Of a stretch of 64,000 bases of DNA, positions 20,860 through 32,584 are shown piece by piece. Numbering within the stretch: the first letter of the stretch is position 1; each line of letters starts with the position of its first letter. Source of the stretch: Anisus vortex (lineage: Eukaryota; Mollusca; Gastropoda; Planorbidae). The notes under the pieces were generated by a model. That model searched no databases. It had not been told where the DNA came from and saw only the letters and a program-made list of their open reading frames with translations. The position numbers and the translations under genes are program-made. The DNA lies in assembly GCA_949126835.1 (NCBI GenBank), contig OX421497.1, positions 11,688,132-11,752,131 on the forward strand. The letters are read 5' to 3'.

Positions 20860-21689
20860 AAATACATAAACAATTTAACGGCCCACCAGATCGATAAATA
20901 GGCGGCGAGATATTTGGAAATATTTAGAGATATTTATTATAAACATATAATAAAAATATAAACTATTGGATAGATATATTATTAAAAAGATAGATCAATC
21001 AATATTACCACTGTTATCTATTTAAAGGTAATGGATGTATCAGGCACTCGCCGTTTTAGAAACCTTACAATAATTCCCCTGTATATACGACTTTCCCTAC
21101 TAGCTTTATCCATACTATAGACTAGTATAGAGTATAGACTTTATCTCCCCTATTTAACTGGCATCTTACATACTCTTACCTCCCCTATTTAACATGCTCA
21201 CAGTTCTACTGAGCAATCAGAAATTAACTTTCAGCAAGAATTGCAACTATTGCCTTAAATAACGTTCAAAAATGTATTGGCTTTTTTTTAAATATATATT
21301 TGAATCTCAAGTTTTATTCTGTTCCTCTGTCGTGCATTTTAAAACCCCCCAAACTCAAGTTTTAAAAAACTCAATTCATGAAATTTGAGACTGTTCAACA
21401 TTATTTATTGAATTCTCCATCAGGTTCACTTTTTTTTTCTGTTCTTTTTTTTTCTTTCCTCCATAGTCCCAATGGTCTGTCTAAAGGCCAAAAAAAAATT
21501 TAATCTGCTGGTGTTAAAGCACTTTGAGAAATTGACTGGAGAGATCTAGATAAAATATGACACTAATGCTATCGAGCTTATAATGGAGGGGGGTAGGCCA
21601 TTGGGAAGTGGGATCTTTCTACAATAAAGCGAATTTGTGAGTACTTGTGATATTCGTTTTTTTTTTAGGATTGACCAAAACAAGAATAG
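20860..21689. other. Non-coding, no gene seen
   Basis: AT-rich DNA with a short partial direct repeat around TATCTCCCCTATTTAAC (21140-21190) and homopolymer T runs. No coding signal. Confidence 0.5.
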
Positions 21690-21895
21690 CTATACATGAG
21701 AACTAAAAGTGATAACTAAAAGTAAGAACTAAATGTGAAAATTAAAATTGATAACTAAAATTGAGAACTAAAATTGAGACCTTAAATTGAGCACTAAAAT
21801 TGAGAACTAAAAGTAAGAATTAAAATTGATAACTTGAATTGAGCACTAAAATTGAGAACTAAAATTGAGAACTAAAATTGAGAACTAAAAGTGCT
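21690..21895. repeat. 13-bp minisatellite (GAGAACTAAAATT)
   Basis: About 15 copies of GAGAACTAAAATT with GATAACTAAAAGT and GAGCACTAAAATT variants, ending just before a SINE fragment. Confidence 0.88.
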
Positions 21896-21910
21896 TAGTG
21901 CTTAAACAAG

Positions 21911-22050
21911 TAAGTAAAGTAACTTTCGGACCAAATTGATCCGTGGGGCCAGTGAATCAGCATTCACCAGTTACTGTGGCCACGGCATACGAGGGGATTG
22001 TGTGGCCAGCACAATGCCCAGTCGCCTTTACTTCAACTAAAATCTTATAC
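21911..22050 (-). mobile_element. tRNA-derived SINE (family S1), 3' part, minus strand
   Basis: Matches the body of the SINE family seen at 57143-57408: CAGTTTCTGTGGCCACGGCATA-like block, TTGTGTGGCCAGCACAATG, and GCCTTTACTT. The tRNA-like head is missing, so it is a truncated copy. Confidence 0.75.
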
Positions 22051-22147
22051 AAGAGTACTATAAAATAAAGTACTGGCTTTTTTGATGGCCCTGCTAGTAC
22101 GATGGTATACGTGTTGTCACTACTATGGTCATTACTATGGTCTATAG

Positions 22148-23790
22148 CAGGGGTCGGCAACCTTTTCCTAACAATGTGCCAAACTAGGATTTCTAAGTCA
22201 TTCAGCGCGCCAACAACCTGAAAATTAACCTGCTCTACTCCACTTAAAAAAAAATGTAATAGAACAATCAATTTAACTTTGTAGCAAGACCAAGGCTAAT
22301 AGCTAAGGAGATTATTTATAGAGAAAATCGTTAAAGCGTTTTATATTTAATTAACGTGTTTGTGATTATTATCCTTTTTGTTAGCATTCATATCAAATAC
22401 AACATTTTATTACTAAACTGATCACATTTATGGTAATTATTGTCTAAAGTCTAAACATTATCATTTGTTAGTCAACATAATGATCTAACACATGCAAGTG
22501 TTGATTATATTAATGTCTCAGTTTAACTGAGATGTCCTTAATGTGTTTTAATTTCACATCGGAAATGACTCACTATTGTAAAGTGGAATGAATACTTTGT
22601 AATCTTACAAACTGGGTAGTTAATGTAATGTTTGAAAATATACATGAAAATACTTTAATCATATTATATTTATATACTTTCCAAATACTTTTTACAGTTT
22701 GATCTTTTCAAAGTTGTATTAGAAATATTAGCTCAAATAAATCGGGTTTCTTATCTCCCTTTAATAAAAAAACGTGTCCTTATTTGATTCAATAGTGATG
22801 CCAAACATGTTATATTTTGTAATGTATCAAATATTACTGACTAATTATTATTTCTATAAATAAATCCAACATTATGGTATTCATTACAAGATTTAATTAT
22901 TAGAGGATTAAAATAATTTACGTTGTAAATAAACATTTTCTGTATTAATTTAAGGCGCTTACATTTTAAACATTAATAATTAGGCTACAGAAATTACATA
23001 ATATAGTGCTATATTTATTAAATTTAATATATTAATATTTATTATATTTACAAAATTAATTTAAAAAAAATGTTTCAGAGTTACTTATATTTATTTTTAA
23101 TTAAAGAAGATCAGCATACAAACTCTTTTAAATGTAATAAGTCTATATCAATTAATGAGCGGTCAAGTGTAGGTGACCTCTTTGTATGCTTAAAACAGCT
23201 TTCATGTGCGATAAAATCTGTCAAAAGCCGAAAGTAAAAGAGCGAATGCCTAGTAGTTGAGAATAGCAGATGACTTTCCTAAGCAGCTTCCTTCCAGTTT
23301 TGTCCACAAATTAGCATTTTTCACATGTTTAAAATTTTACTTGCTGCATTTTAAAATCCGCAATATCTCTCCACTTAAAAAAAAGATCATCATCTAAGAA
23401 GGTTGTAGTAATATTGTAATATCAAACCAGTTAGGCTTGATGTGGTATGAAATAATGAGTCCATTAATTTAAAAGTCTTGCCTTTGATTAGAAAACTCCG
23501 CTTTGAGTGATTCGATGTACTTCTGAAAAAAGCCCAACTATCTATCTTAATAAACGCCTTCATATAGGGATGTACATGTATATATCCAATTACAAAGAGA
23601 ATCCATTCCAGTGGTCCTTGTAAATGCAAACTCACTTAAATGTCATTCAGAAACATCGGCTTCAACAGTCAGTTTTTCTCATTTAGAACAGGAAAATGTT
23701 GCTGTTTTTTTTTATCAATAATAAACACATCTTGGAGATATCTCGCGTGCCATTGAAAATCGCTCTGCGTGCCAAGTTTGGTTGCCCATG
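22148..23790. mobile_element. hAT-like non-autonomous element, 1.64 kb, with 8-bp duplication
   Basis: The 8-bp repeat GTCTATAG flanks it at 22140-22147 and 23791-23798. Ends are imperfect inverted repeats: CAGGGGTCGGCAACC at the left and GGTTGCCCATG at the right. An 8-bp duplication with CAGGGG ends fits the hAT superfamily. About 110 bp at the left and 60 bp at the right are shared with the 207-bp copy at 38553. The 1.4 kb interior is AT-rich, and the only notable ORF (81 codons, 23390-23635, minus) has no recognised transposase motif. Confidence 0.75.
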
Positions 23791-23799
23791 GTCTATAGT

Positions 23800-24100
23800 A
23801 TCTATCTATCTATCTATCTGTCCTTCTGTCTATCTATTTATGTTAGGTCATATAGATAAATCGATCAATCTAAATATCTATCTATTATCTATCTTTCTAG
23901 CTCTCTATCCATCTATCATCTCTCTCACTAACTATTTATCTATGCACCAACATATCTGTCTGTATGTCTACCTTTCAGTTTCTTTAAATATCTTTGCATT
24001 ATATAATTCCATATTTAGAGTCCACCTGTCTGTTTATGTGTCCGGCCCACTTTATATATTTGTCTGTGTGTTTGTGTGTTTCTTTATCTATCGCTAATAT
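23800..24100. repeat. Degenerate TATC-rich low-complexity tract
   Basis: TATCTATC runs with many interruptions. It gives an artefact ORF of 133 codons on the plus strand rich in Ile, Ser, Tyr and Leu. Confidence 0.8.
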
Positions 24101-24360
24101 TAATAAGTTATGCGAGAACAAATGCATATAAGTTCTCTTTTTGAATGGAATCCAGGCATGTGATGGGTTACCTGGAAAACCATCATTTAAACACTAATAA
24201 CAATGCAAGACTAGACACGGACCACTGATGAGCGCAGGAAGCATAAACATCTTTTTAGAAGGGGCGTCAGTACGATAAGAAGAAAAATAGGTAACAACAA
24301 ACTTTATTCTCCATGAGTTAAGCATACATACACAGACACACAATGACACACAAAGACACA
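24101..24360 (+). repeat. Interspersed repeat R, copy 1
   Basis: Shares GCGAGAACAAATGCATATAA, ACCATCATTTAAA, a CCACGGAT-like GATGAGCG block and AAGGGGCGTCAGTA with copies at 25655, 33645 and 62533. Followed by GTAACAACAAACTTTATT and then the CA array. Possibly the tail of a LINE or SINE; class unknown. Confidence 0.75.
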
Positions 24361-25170
24361 CAAAAAACATACACGCAGACACATTACACATTAAGACACC
24401 CGCAGGCACACAAAGACATACAAGGACACACACAGACACGCAGAAACGCAAAGACACACAAAGTCACACAAATACATACAAAGACACACACAATCGCAGA
24501 CACACAAAGACACACATATAAACCTACACATTAAGACACACACAGACACTAAAAAAGCACAAAGACACACAAAGACACACACATAGGCCTACACATTATG
24601 ACACACACAGACACACAAAAAAGCACACAGACACGCACAGACACATAAAGACATACAAGGACACACAAAGAGACGCAGACACGTAAAGACACACACAGAC
24701 ACACAGAGACTCACATAGACACAAACATACACAGAGGCAGACATATACATATACATACACAAACGCACAAAAATACAGAAACACACACACATAAATACAC
24801 ATACATGCATGTAAACACACATACCCACTCACATGAACTCACTGAAACAGATAACCATGGCTTGACTTCGCACAATTTCTCAAGAACTTTGGACAATCAA
24901 CTAGATTTTTCTGAACATCATAATTAGAAAAGAATGAGAGAGTGAGAGAGAGAGAGAGAGATAGAGAGAGAGCGAGAGTGAAAGAGAGAGAGTGAGTAAG
25001 AGAGAGAGAGAGCGAGAGTGAAAGAGAGAGTGAGTAGAGTAAGGAAGAGAGAGAGAGAGAGAGCGAGAGTGAAAGAGAGAGTGAGTAAGGAAGAGAGAGA
25101 GAGAGAGCGAGAGTGAAAGAGAGAGTGAGTAAGGAAGAGATAGAGAGAGAGAGAGAGAGAGAGAGTGAAA
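24310..25170. repeat. CA-rich array followed by GA-rich array
   Basis: ACACAAAGACACACA-type repeats run to about 24835. After about 90 bp of ordinary sequence, GAGAGA tracts with AGAGTGAAAGAGAGAG units occupy 24925-25170. ORFs through them are repeat artefacts. Confidence 0.92.
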
Positions 25171-25194
25171 ACGTAATTTCGCCAACGTCAACAG

Positions 25195-25654
25195 GGTAAT
25201 CAGCCCCTTGTGACAGATGTTCCTTGTCATGACAAATCATGTTGACACGGAGACGCTGAGCCCTGGGGCCGCACGTCAGATCTCCGAAGGTGTCAGTCGT
25301 CGGCTTAAAGAACTCGGCGTCGCCTCGCTATTGACGCCTCGAATAACACACAATAGGATACGTTGGCTTAATACACGAAGAGCATATTTGTCGCTTCATG
25401 CTCATCGTTATCGTAAATCTAGATATCATGTTCCCTGAATTGATGTTAACTCGTATAACGATGACTCAATAGCTTTATTCCGGCCCAATAACTGGAAAAC
25501 AATAAACAACAACTAACTATTCAATGATAAGGTTATATCTGTTTATAATGAAACAGTTCTTTAACCAACAGTGTTCAGAAGACACGTAGTCCGTAAAATA
25601 CTTTAAGATGAGTTCTACTACAGGGTGTAACATTTCTACTTTTTTTTAATACTA
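25195..25654. other. No gene assigned; one GC-richer patch
   Basis: A GC-richer stretch at 25240-25340 lies in a 73-codon plus-strand ORF (25217-25438). It has plausible composition but no recognised domain and no clear splice sites. It could be a short exon or chance. Confidence 0.3.
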
Positions 25655-25990
25655 GATTATATGGAATATGTCTTTGTGTGTCATTGTGTTTCAGAGTGTG
25701 TATGCTTTACTCAATGATAATAAAGTTTGTTGTTAACCTATTTAAAAAATATTAAACATCTTCTTATCTTATACATTACAGACGCCCCTTCTATAAAGAA
25801 GATTTTTTGCGCCCTACGCTCATCCGTGGTCCGAGTCTAGTCTTGCATTTTAATTAGTGTTTTAAATGATGGTTTTCCTGGTTTGTTCAGGCAACACATT
25901 CAATGCCCAGATGCCGCTCAGAAAGAGTACTTCTATGCATTTGTTCTCGCATGACCTATTAATATAAGCTTTAGATAAATAAACATACAG
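25655..25990 (-). repeat. Interspersed repeat R, copy 2 (inverted relative to copy 1)
   Basis: Reverse-complement match to copy 1, extending through the CTTTGTGTGTCATTGTG motif, AATAAAGTTTGTTGTTAAC, AGACGCCCCTTCTATAAAGA, GTCTTGCATT and GCATTTGTTCTCGCATGAC. Confidence 0.75.
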
Positions 25991-26054
25991 ACAAATATAT
26001 AAAGTTAGACGGACACACAAACAAACAGATTTTTACTATTTTTTGTTCTAGAGC

Positions 26055-26250
26055 AGTTTAATTAGAGTGTGACAAAGTAGGATGTTTAATTCATTCAGCG
26101 TGCCAAAACCCTAAAGTCTTCTGCGCCACTAATCAATTTCTCGTAAAAACCTTGAATTGCATTTTTGGGGCATCTTCCGCGTGCCATTGATAATCACTTT
26201 GCGTGCCAAGCACGGCACGCGTACCATAAGTTTCAAGCCCCTTATTTAGA
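26055..26250. mobile_element. Decayed hAT-like MITE
   Basis: Shares TAATTCATTCAGCGTGCCAA, CTTCCGCGTGCCATTGA and GGCACGCGTACC with the copy at 38553. The terminal CAGGGG ends have decayed, and no duplication is visible. Confidence 0.65.
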
Positions 26251-26254
26251 GTAT

Positions 26255-26795
26255 CGCGCAAAACAAAAAACAAGAAAACATAGGTATATTATTCTGGTAA
26301 AAGCATATAGAGCGCTTTAAAAATGCGTATCTAATTTGTACAAACAAGCACAAATGCTTCAAGTGATGCAATACTTTGTAAACTTGACGTTAAAATGAAA
26401 TTTGGCCCTCGGCTGCGTGCTCGGTTAGCGATTGCAAGTCTTTAATGTGAGAAACAGACACGGGTTGTGATACGACGGGGTGAATGGATGAGATGGTGCA
26501 TTATGTTTATATGTAACGATGATGATAGGAATATCAGATGTGTAATTGAGTATACAGATAATATGTTGACGTTTTACGTATAATAAAACGTAACAAAATA
26601 ATTACAACATTTATGTATTGTTTTTATCTATTGGGTATACAATCATTATTTGAACATACATTTTCAATGAGTCATGCAAAAAAACCTTTGATCTATGTTG
26701 TTTTGTGTGAACTGTTTTATTTCTAAATTGTGCGAAGAAAATTGCTAACACACATACACACAAATACAACAGACATGAAACAACAAACAATTGAC
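26255..26795. other. Non-coding, no gene seen
   Basis: AT-rich DNA with no recognisable element, ORF or repeat apart from short homopolymers. Confidence 0.5.
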
Positions 26796-26799
26796 TTAG

Positions 26800-27070
26800 C
26801 TAGGTGAATGATGCTAGACAAGTGAACTAGCTAGACAAGGGAACTAACTAGACAAGTGAACTAGCTAGACAATAGAACTAGCTAGACAGAGTGAACTAGC
26901 TAGACGAATGAACTAGTTAAACTAATGGGCCAGCTAAGTTAACTAGCTAGACAAATGAGCCAGCTAATTTAACTAGCTCGACAGGTGAACTAGCTAAACA
27001 TGTAAACTAGTTAAACAAATGAACTAGATAGACAAATGGGTCAACTAAGTGAACTAGTTAGACGTTATGA
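26800..27070. repeat. About 17-bp minisatellite (GAACTAGCTAGACAAGT)
   Basis: About 15 imperfect copies of GAACTAGCTAGACAA with spacers of GTG, ATG and similar. CTAGCTAG palindromes recur. Confidence 0.88.
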
Positions 27071-27384
27071 AGTTACACTAAGATTAACTAGAACAGGGTT
27101 GAACAACGTTATTGGTCAATGCGCCGTGTAAGGATTTTGACACACGATGGGTAGCATTTTCTTTTCGGGCCGTCTTGTGGCACGCAGGCCGGCCGCATGC
27201 TGCACGCCTAGATACATCACTTAAATCTATAGCTAACTATGACCAGACAGGGATCATGTTGTATTTATCTGTAACTAAAACAATATAATATAAATATATA
27301 TACTTTTAACAATCTAATAATAATGTATCATGTTATCAATGATATAAACAAACTAGGTTTACTAGAGAGCTGTCAGATGCACGG

Positions 27385-27650
27385 TGGGCCGCGCGTTCGT
27401 ATAGCGTACCTAATGTTTTGGGCTTGAATCCTGGTGAAGTCTGGGATTTGTTTCCTAGGCCTGGAGGGTGCCCCTGAGTCTACCCAGCTCTGATGTGCAT
27501 CTGACATTAGTTGGTGTCAAAGTAAAGGCGGCTGGGCATTGTTGTGCTGGACACACAATCCCTTAGTATTCTGTAGTCACAGGAACTGGTGACCGCTGAT
27601 TCATCGGCCCTCTGATCAATTTGGTCCGACGGGTACTTTACTACTTACTA
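27385..27650 (+). mobile_element. SINE family S1, near full length
   Basis: A tRNA-like head with a diverged A box and GGGCTTGAATCCTGG as the B box, then TGGGATTTG, TGAGTCTACCCAGCTCTGAT, GACATTAGTTGG, GGCGGCTGGGCATTG, the GGCCACACAATCCC-like block and CAATTTGGTCCGACGGGTAC at the 3' end. The tail is interrupted by the MITE at 27654. Confidence 0.82.
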
Positions 27651-27653
27651 GAT

Positions 27654-28204
27654 CGGAGCGGTTATACGGAGTTTTTTGGCTGGTCACGTGACGATTAATT
27701 TAAATTTTATATAGGTCAGTGCTGCTACTTGTCGATTAGTTGGCTTAATAACTACTTGTTGTCATTTTGCAGGTTCGATCCCAACCATCTCCCAATTATT
27801 TTTATTTTTTTAATATTCAATTATAGTAAAACGATATATTTTTAGTTCAATACGTGAACTTTTTTGTAAATAACCATTTGTTATTGTTTGTAATTAATTC
27901 AACCAAAAAGTTTTTTTTTTAAGCATTAATAATTAACAGCTATTGATTGTAGTATTGTTAGGCTGTTAGGTTAGGCCCGGTTAGGGTTAGGGCTTTTTAT
28001 GTTTATAATTATTTATATTATAATCAATAAATATCTCATTTTAGCTAGGAATATGATCCTAAGTATGCTTATTAATGAATAGGCCTAATGAAAATTTCGG
28101 AAAAAAATTACCGAGCGTGGGCTTTAAACGGAGATTTTTTTTCTGGAAGAAATCTCCGTATAACGCCCGGCGTTATTTGGAAAATTTTCCGTATAACACC
28201 TCCC
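27654..28204. mobile_element. Mutator-like MITE with 9-bp duplication
   Basis: A perfect 9-bp direct repeat TTACTAGAT flanks it (27645-27653, 28205-28213). Ends are inverted repeats: CGGAGCGGTTATACGGAG at the left, and the complement of GGGAGGTGTTATACGGAAAA at the right. A 9-bp duplication is characteristic of Mutator-like elements. No transposase ORF. The interior contains GGTTCGATCCC (about 27774-27784), a match to the RNA polymerase III B box, and subterminal copies of ATCTCCGTATAACG. Confidence 0.78.
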
Positions 28205-28213
28205 TTACTAGAT

Positions 28214-28895
28214 AGCAGGTTTCAACGACAGTCGATAGTTCAAATTAGTGAAGGTAAATACTGATACCATTTTTTATGACCAACAGTTTAGTATGGAAGC
28301 ACCTCATTTCTCTTTGATGTGTAGAGAATCAATGACGCGTGAAATGATCTTGTATGTGTCCAGGCGCCATATTGTTTAATCACTCTTTTTGTGTTGTTGT
28401 CCTGATATGGCTATTCATTAGTATCAAGGACAGCCCCTCCCACCATCCCCACCCCACGTGTAGTCACACACTCAATGAGACGGTTGTGGGTAGTGATAAC
28501 ACGTATTAGATAAGCGGAACATGAATGTATTGATATCTGTGTCTCGCATGTCGTAATTGTTTTTATATAGTAATTGGAATTGTTTCGCTAGTTCCATAAA
28601 GAGTTTGTTATTTAAAATGTATTTCGGCGTAGAGATTATTTGCGAATAATTGTATAGATAGCTATTTATCATGACGAAATAAACCCCAAAATGTTTTCTC
28701 GTAGTGTCTTCATTTTTTCTAGTACTTGAACGCATTTTCTTTTGCATTATAAAAACGTCAGGGGAAAACCTTTTCAGGACTTTCTACACCGAAATCTATA
28801 TAAGACAGATTTCAAATCTTTCATTTTTTAAATACAATGATCAAATTAAAATTTAAACCAATGGATTATAGCCAAAGTAAATACTGTATGTAGAA
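28214..28895. other. No gene assigned
   Basis: Contains a 91-codon minus-strand ORF (28472-28747) with no recognised domain, treated as uncertain. Otherwise AT-rich unique-looking DNA. Confidence 0.4.
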
Positions 28896-28901
28896 AGTGA
28901 A

Positions 28902-29069
28902 CGTTGGAGAAGCCGTCAGTGGAAATGCTGGCTCGACAATATAAAAGATTGGACAAAGCTGCAAACGACTAAACTGTTGACATACGCTCAAGATAGGAGA
29001 ACATGGAGAAAGTCGACTTCTGAGGTGTCCATTCGCTCTCCCCAACAACCACAACTGTCAAGGGATTGA
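28902..29069 (+). pseudogene. LINE ORF2 C-terminal fragment (5'-truncated)
   Basis: A clean 56-codon frame ending in TGA reads RWRSRQWKCWLDNIKDWT and later YAQDRRTWRK. This is the WxDNIxxWT...A..R..WR tail of LINE reverse transcriptases of RTE-like type. GATGATGACAATGATA follows the stop, like the short tandem 3' tail of such elements. No flanking duplication was identified. Confidence 0.7.
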
Positions 29070-29610
29070 TGATGACAATGATACGCCATGTCAATAAAGA
29101 CTTTCATGACAAATGCATTCCATTTGACTTGAATAATCGGTCTCGACTTCATGACTTTATGCACGAATTATTTCTTCACGCCCGACTGAAGTACTCCAAG
29201 TACATGACGCAGAGAAAGAAAGCAAACAACCAGACTATTGACGATCGCTAAATGAGTGGCTAAATTACAGCTGCCTGCTTCTAGCTCATCACTTAGCTAG
29301 GCAGGTGCTAACATGATTAAAAGACTTTGCAGTCTATGTTTAAGCACGATGACGTCATCAACACGCCGAACGGAGCTGTGAGCAAATTGCATTATGGGTG
29401 CAAGAGAAACAAACAGCATCTACCCTATACTCCCCGGGTCTCTCCCCTCCCACACACACACACAAAGCGACAGCTAAAAGCATGTTTAGCTGCGAGTAAC
29501 ACTCGCGCAATATGTATATCCCGTTCGCTAGGTTAGGATTAACTCAAAGCTTTTGATGAAAGGAAAACAGAACAAACAACAAGTAAGATGAAGTGCAAAG
29601 GGTGTTGAAA
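29070..29610. other. No gene assigned
   Basis: Chance ORFs of 61 and 69 codons, a (CA)n stretch near 29452, and no recognisable domain. Confidence 0.4.
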
Positions 29611-29616
29611 ACATAA

Positions 29617-29860
29617 CCATAGCATACGATGGGATTGTGCGGCTAGCACAATGGGACACGATGGTTTCGAATCTTTTGTGAAGTCCAGTATTCGTCCTCT
29701 GCAGATGACCCTGAGTCTATCCAGTTGTGATGTGTACCTAACCGTAGGTTTGCGGTTAGTCGACTAAGACATTATGCTGGCCACACTAATTCCATTGTAT
29801 GTCGTGGCCACAGAAATATGTGAAAACGCTGCTTTCCAAATTGTTCCGAGAAGGGAAACT
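29617..29860 (+). mobile_element. SINE S1, diverged, with an inverted fragment at its front
   Basis: Starts with a minus-orientation piece (GCATACGATGGGATTGTG) and then runs in plus orientation: GGTTTCGAATC B box, GACCCTGAGTCTATCCAG, ATTATGCTGGCCACAC and GTCGTGGCCACAGAAA. Considerably diverged. Confidence 0.65.
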
Positions 29861-30142
29861 TCCTTGACATTATCTGATTGGCCGTATGTCCACCACACAA
29901 AACAAAGTGCCCAAGATAGAAATCCACCCCCCCCCCCCTTTTTTTTCCTATTGCCCTTATCACAAGTTTACAAAACAAGACCAACATGTATTTCAAAACA
30001 AAACATATTTTGAAAAAAAAAATAGAATAAACTATACTAATAACGTTAACCCTAAAATTTACGTATATTTACAGAAAACGGCATGATCAACAGTGGAATG
30101 TTAAAACTTACACACACAAAGGGCTAATTAACTAAAATCAAA

Positions 30143-30432
30143 GACTATAATAAGATGGACCGCTTGCTTTGATATTTCTGCTATTTGATAACTTGAAATT
30201 TGAAATTCGGAATTTCCAATCGCACTAAGAGCTCTATACTTTCCGGTTTAGTAATTCGCTATGATTATCCGCAATGGAAAATTAAGATTAAAATCGAAAG
30301 TTGTATACAGCGGAAACCTTTATTGCAATCGTAGGAGCGTAGAAGTAATTCAAGACAGCCTTTATTGGTTGCGCACGGAAAAAGAACATATAAGCTCTAA
30401 AAATAGAGCAAGCGGTCCATCTTATTATAGTC
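30143..30432. mobile_element. Long-TIR MITE family M, copy 1
   Basis: Perfect terminal inverted repeats of about 26 bp starting GACTATAATAAGATGGACCG. The 290-bp body has no ORF that resembles a transposase. The 3' section contains AAGCTCTAAAAATAGAGC, a small inner palindrome. Superfamily unassigned because no clear target duplication is visible. Confidence 0.8.
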
Positions 30433-30765
30433 TATGCCAAAATCAACTAAAGATATTTTTTCATCGATACACACAAATCGGAGAAATCCGATAGCCCGTT
30501 CAAAACTTTCCTTCCAAAAGAAATAAATAAATCCAAGGGCAGTTAACTCTTGGACTCTGTCAGCAAGTCTATTTACAGTGTCTTCATTTATTCATTTATT
30601 GTTTTTATTTTCATCACCGTTTATATGTTTGTTTACTTAAAATCAGCAAAGTAATCATCATGCAAATTGTAATAAAAATATCTTTTCCGGGGGAAATTTA
30701 TTGTGAAAGTATTGTATATTTGTCCAAATCGGATTAAACTAGCCAAGAGTCTATACTGCCTAAAA

Positions 30766-31041
30766 CTATATAATAAGATGGACCGCTTGCTTCAATATTT
30801 CTGGTATTTGATGTTACGAATGACTTCTTTTCGGAATTCCCGATTCCTTTTGCACTGTACACTTCCGTATTATTTAATCTCAATGAAAAATATTATAATT
30901 AAAGTCGAAAGTTGTATACAGCGGAAACATTTAGGCAAACTTATTTGCATAGAAGTAATTTAAGACAGCGTTATTGGATGCGCACGGAAAAAGAACATAT
31001 AAGCTCTAAAAATAGAGCAAGCGGTCCATATTATTATGGTC
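30766..31041. mobile_element. Long-TIR MITE family M, copy 2
   Basis: Same family and same orientation as the copy about 330 bp to the left: TAATAAGATGGACCGCTTGC at the left, its inverted partner at the right (GCAAGCGGTCCATATTATTA), with a shared AAAGTTGTATACAGCGGAAA segment. Several indels distinguish the two, so this is not a fresh tandem duplication. Confidence 0.78.
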
Positions 31042-31044
31042 TTT

Positions 31045-31512
31045 GATACTACTCAAGAAAAAAACTTAACAAAGCGTACCAATGTAACTCAAGGAAGGTA
31101 ACAGTAACTATCATGCTTAATTAGAATATAGATTTACTTACTTTTATGCAAGCACTTTTAGTTTATAAAGATCTTATATTAAATTGAAAGAAACAAAATT
31201 TCTTTTTTTTAAAATTCAAGCACAAACTTGAAATAAACCAAAAAAAAAAAAAAAGCCAAGTCTAAGAATGATCATTTAATAAAACAGCTAGGATCAATTA
31301 CTCTAACGAGTTGGAGTTGTTGTTTTTACCTCCCCTTCATCCGATACGTTAAAAACAGGGGGACGAAACTCCAACTGCATAATTTCCCCTTACTTCAAAA
31401 TTCTACGTTAACGAAGCATGTAATGTAAGATATGTATATTATTATATATACATAATATATATATATATATATAAAGCAACCAAATTCCGCCGTTTGGGAC
31501 TGAAACATAATA

Positions 31513-31547
<35 letters not shown>

Positions 31548-32150
31548 GAAGCTTATGTAGCATATCCCGCAATCAGTTCTATGCGCTTAACAATTACAAA
31601 CGATGATAACAATAACAAGCAAACAGTGAGAATACCCCCGACAATACATCGCTCTGTTCTATAAATAGCTGGCCTTCTAAACCCCAAAAGCAATGGAGAA
31701 AAAAAAAACAATTAAAAATGATAGACTAGATCTATGTCTTTTTGTTAACTTCTATTTCTTAACTTTTGTCTCGTAGACACACACAATTATTTGTACATTT
31801 TTATTGAAAGTGAATGGTAGAAGTAGCATTAAATATGCAAAATATGGCACACTTTTGGGAAATCAGTTCTTTTTCCATTATAATATTACCGTTTCAAATC
31901 AAACAAACGTTCACTTTTCCCGCCTATCTTCTTCTGCACGCCTAAGGGAGGTAATCAATCCCCCCAGATAACTCTACCAACTTTAAAAAAAAAAAAAATT
32001 GTAACACACGATAATTTATGAAAGTGAAACATTAGAAGTGAACAAATATGATATTTTAGTTATGTAAATGTCAATAAGCAAGAGTAAGTTAAAAAAAAAT
32101 CGTTGAAAAGTGTTATTATTCTACAAGCTGCAATTGAGTCGTGATATTAA
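31045..32150. other. Non-coding; short TA and AAT microsatellites
   Basis: (TA)n near 31443-31475 and (AAT)n near 31515-31545. No ORF with a recognisable product. Confidence 0.6.
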
Positions 32151-32152
32151 GA

Positions 32153-32580
32153 GCGGATTGTGTGGCCAGTATATTGCCAAGTTGACTTTCATTAGACTAC
32201 TACTAAGGCTAGCTACTGTGTATTATTCTGATATACTAAATACGACAAGTACCTTCGTGACTGGAAACAATGTGCTGTCTGGCCACACAATCTCCTAGTA
32301 AGCCGTGGCCACAGAAACTGGTGAACTCTGCTTCAATGCTGCTCCATGGATCAATTTGGTTTCGACGGGATACATTACTTTTTATATTTCTCTCTGCTTG
32401 CAAATCTCCAAACAATAGATTATATCTTAGACAAAGATATTGTAATAAAAATGTATTTTTATAGTACGGACAGGCTGAACATTGCACGGGCCACACAACC
32501 TTCTTGTATGCCGTGCCAACAGGTACTTATGAACTTAGCTTCACTTGCCCCCAACGGACTACCATCATGAGATGCTTGAC
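32153..32580. mobile_element. SINE S1 fragments in both orientations
   Basis: A minus-orientation piece (GGATTGTGTGGCCAGTATAT, 32153-32200) faces a plus-orientation piece (TGGCCACACAATCTCCTAGT to GGTTTCGACGGGATAC, about 32275-32380). A third, more diverged plus piece covers about 32470-32580. Confidence 0.65.
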
Positions 32581-32584
32581 TATA

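Noticed and set aside
20070..20873. Long ORFs of 225-267 codons rich in Ser, Leu, Phe and Tyr
   Set aside because: They are three overlapping frames of the GAAAGATA microsatellite; open frames follow from the repeat, not from coding.
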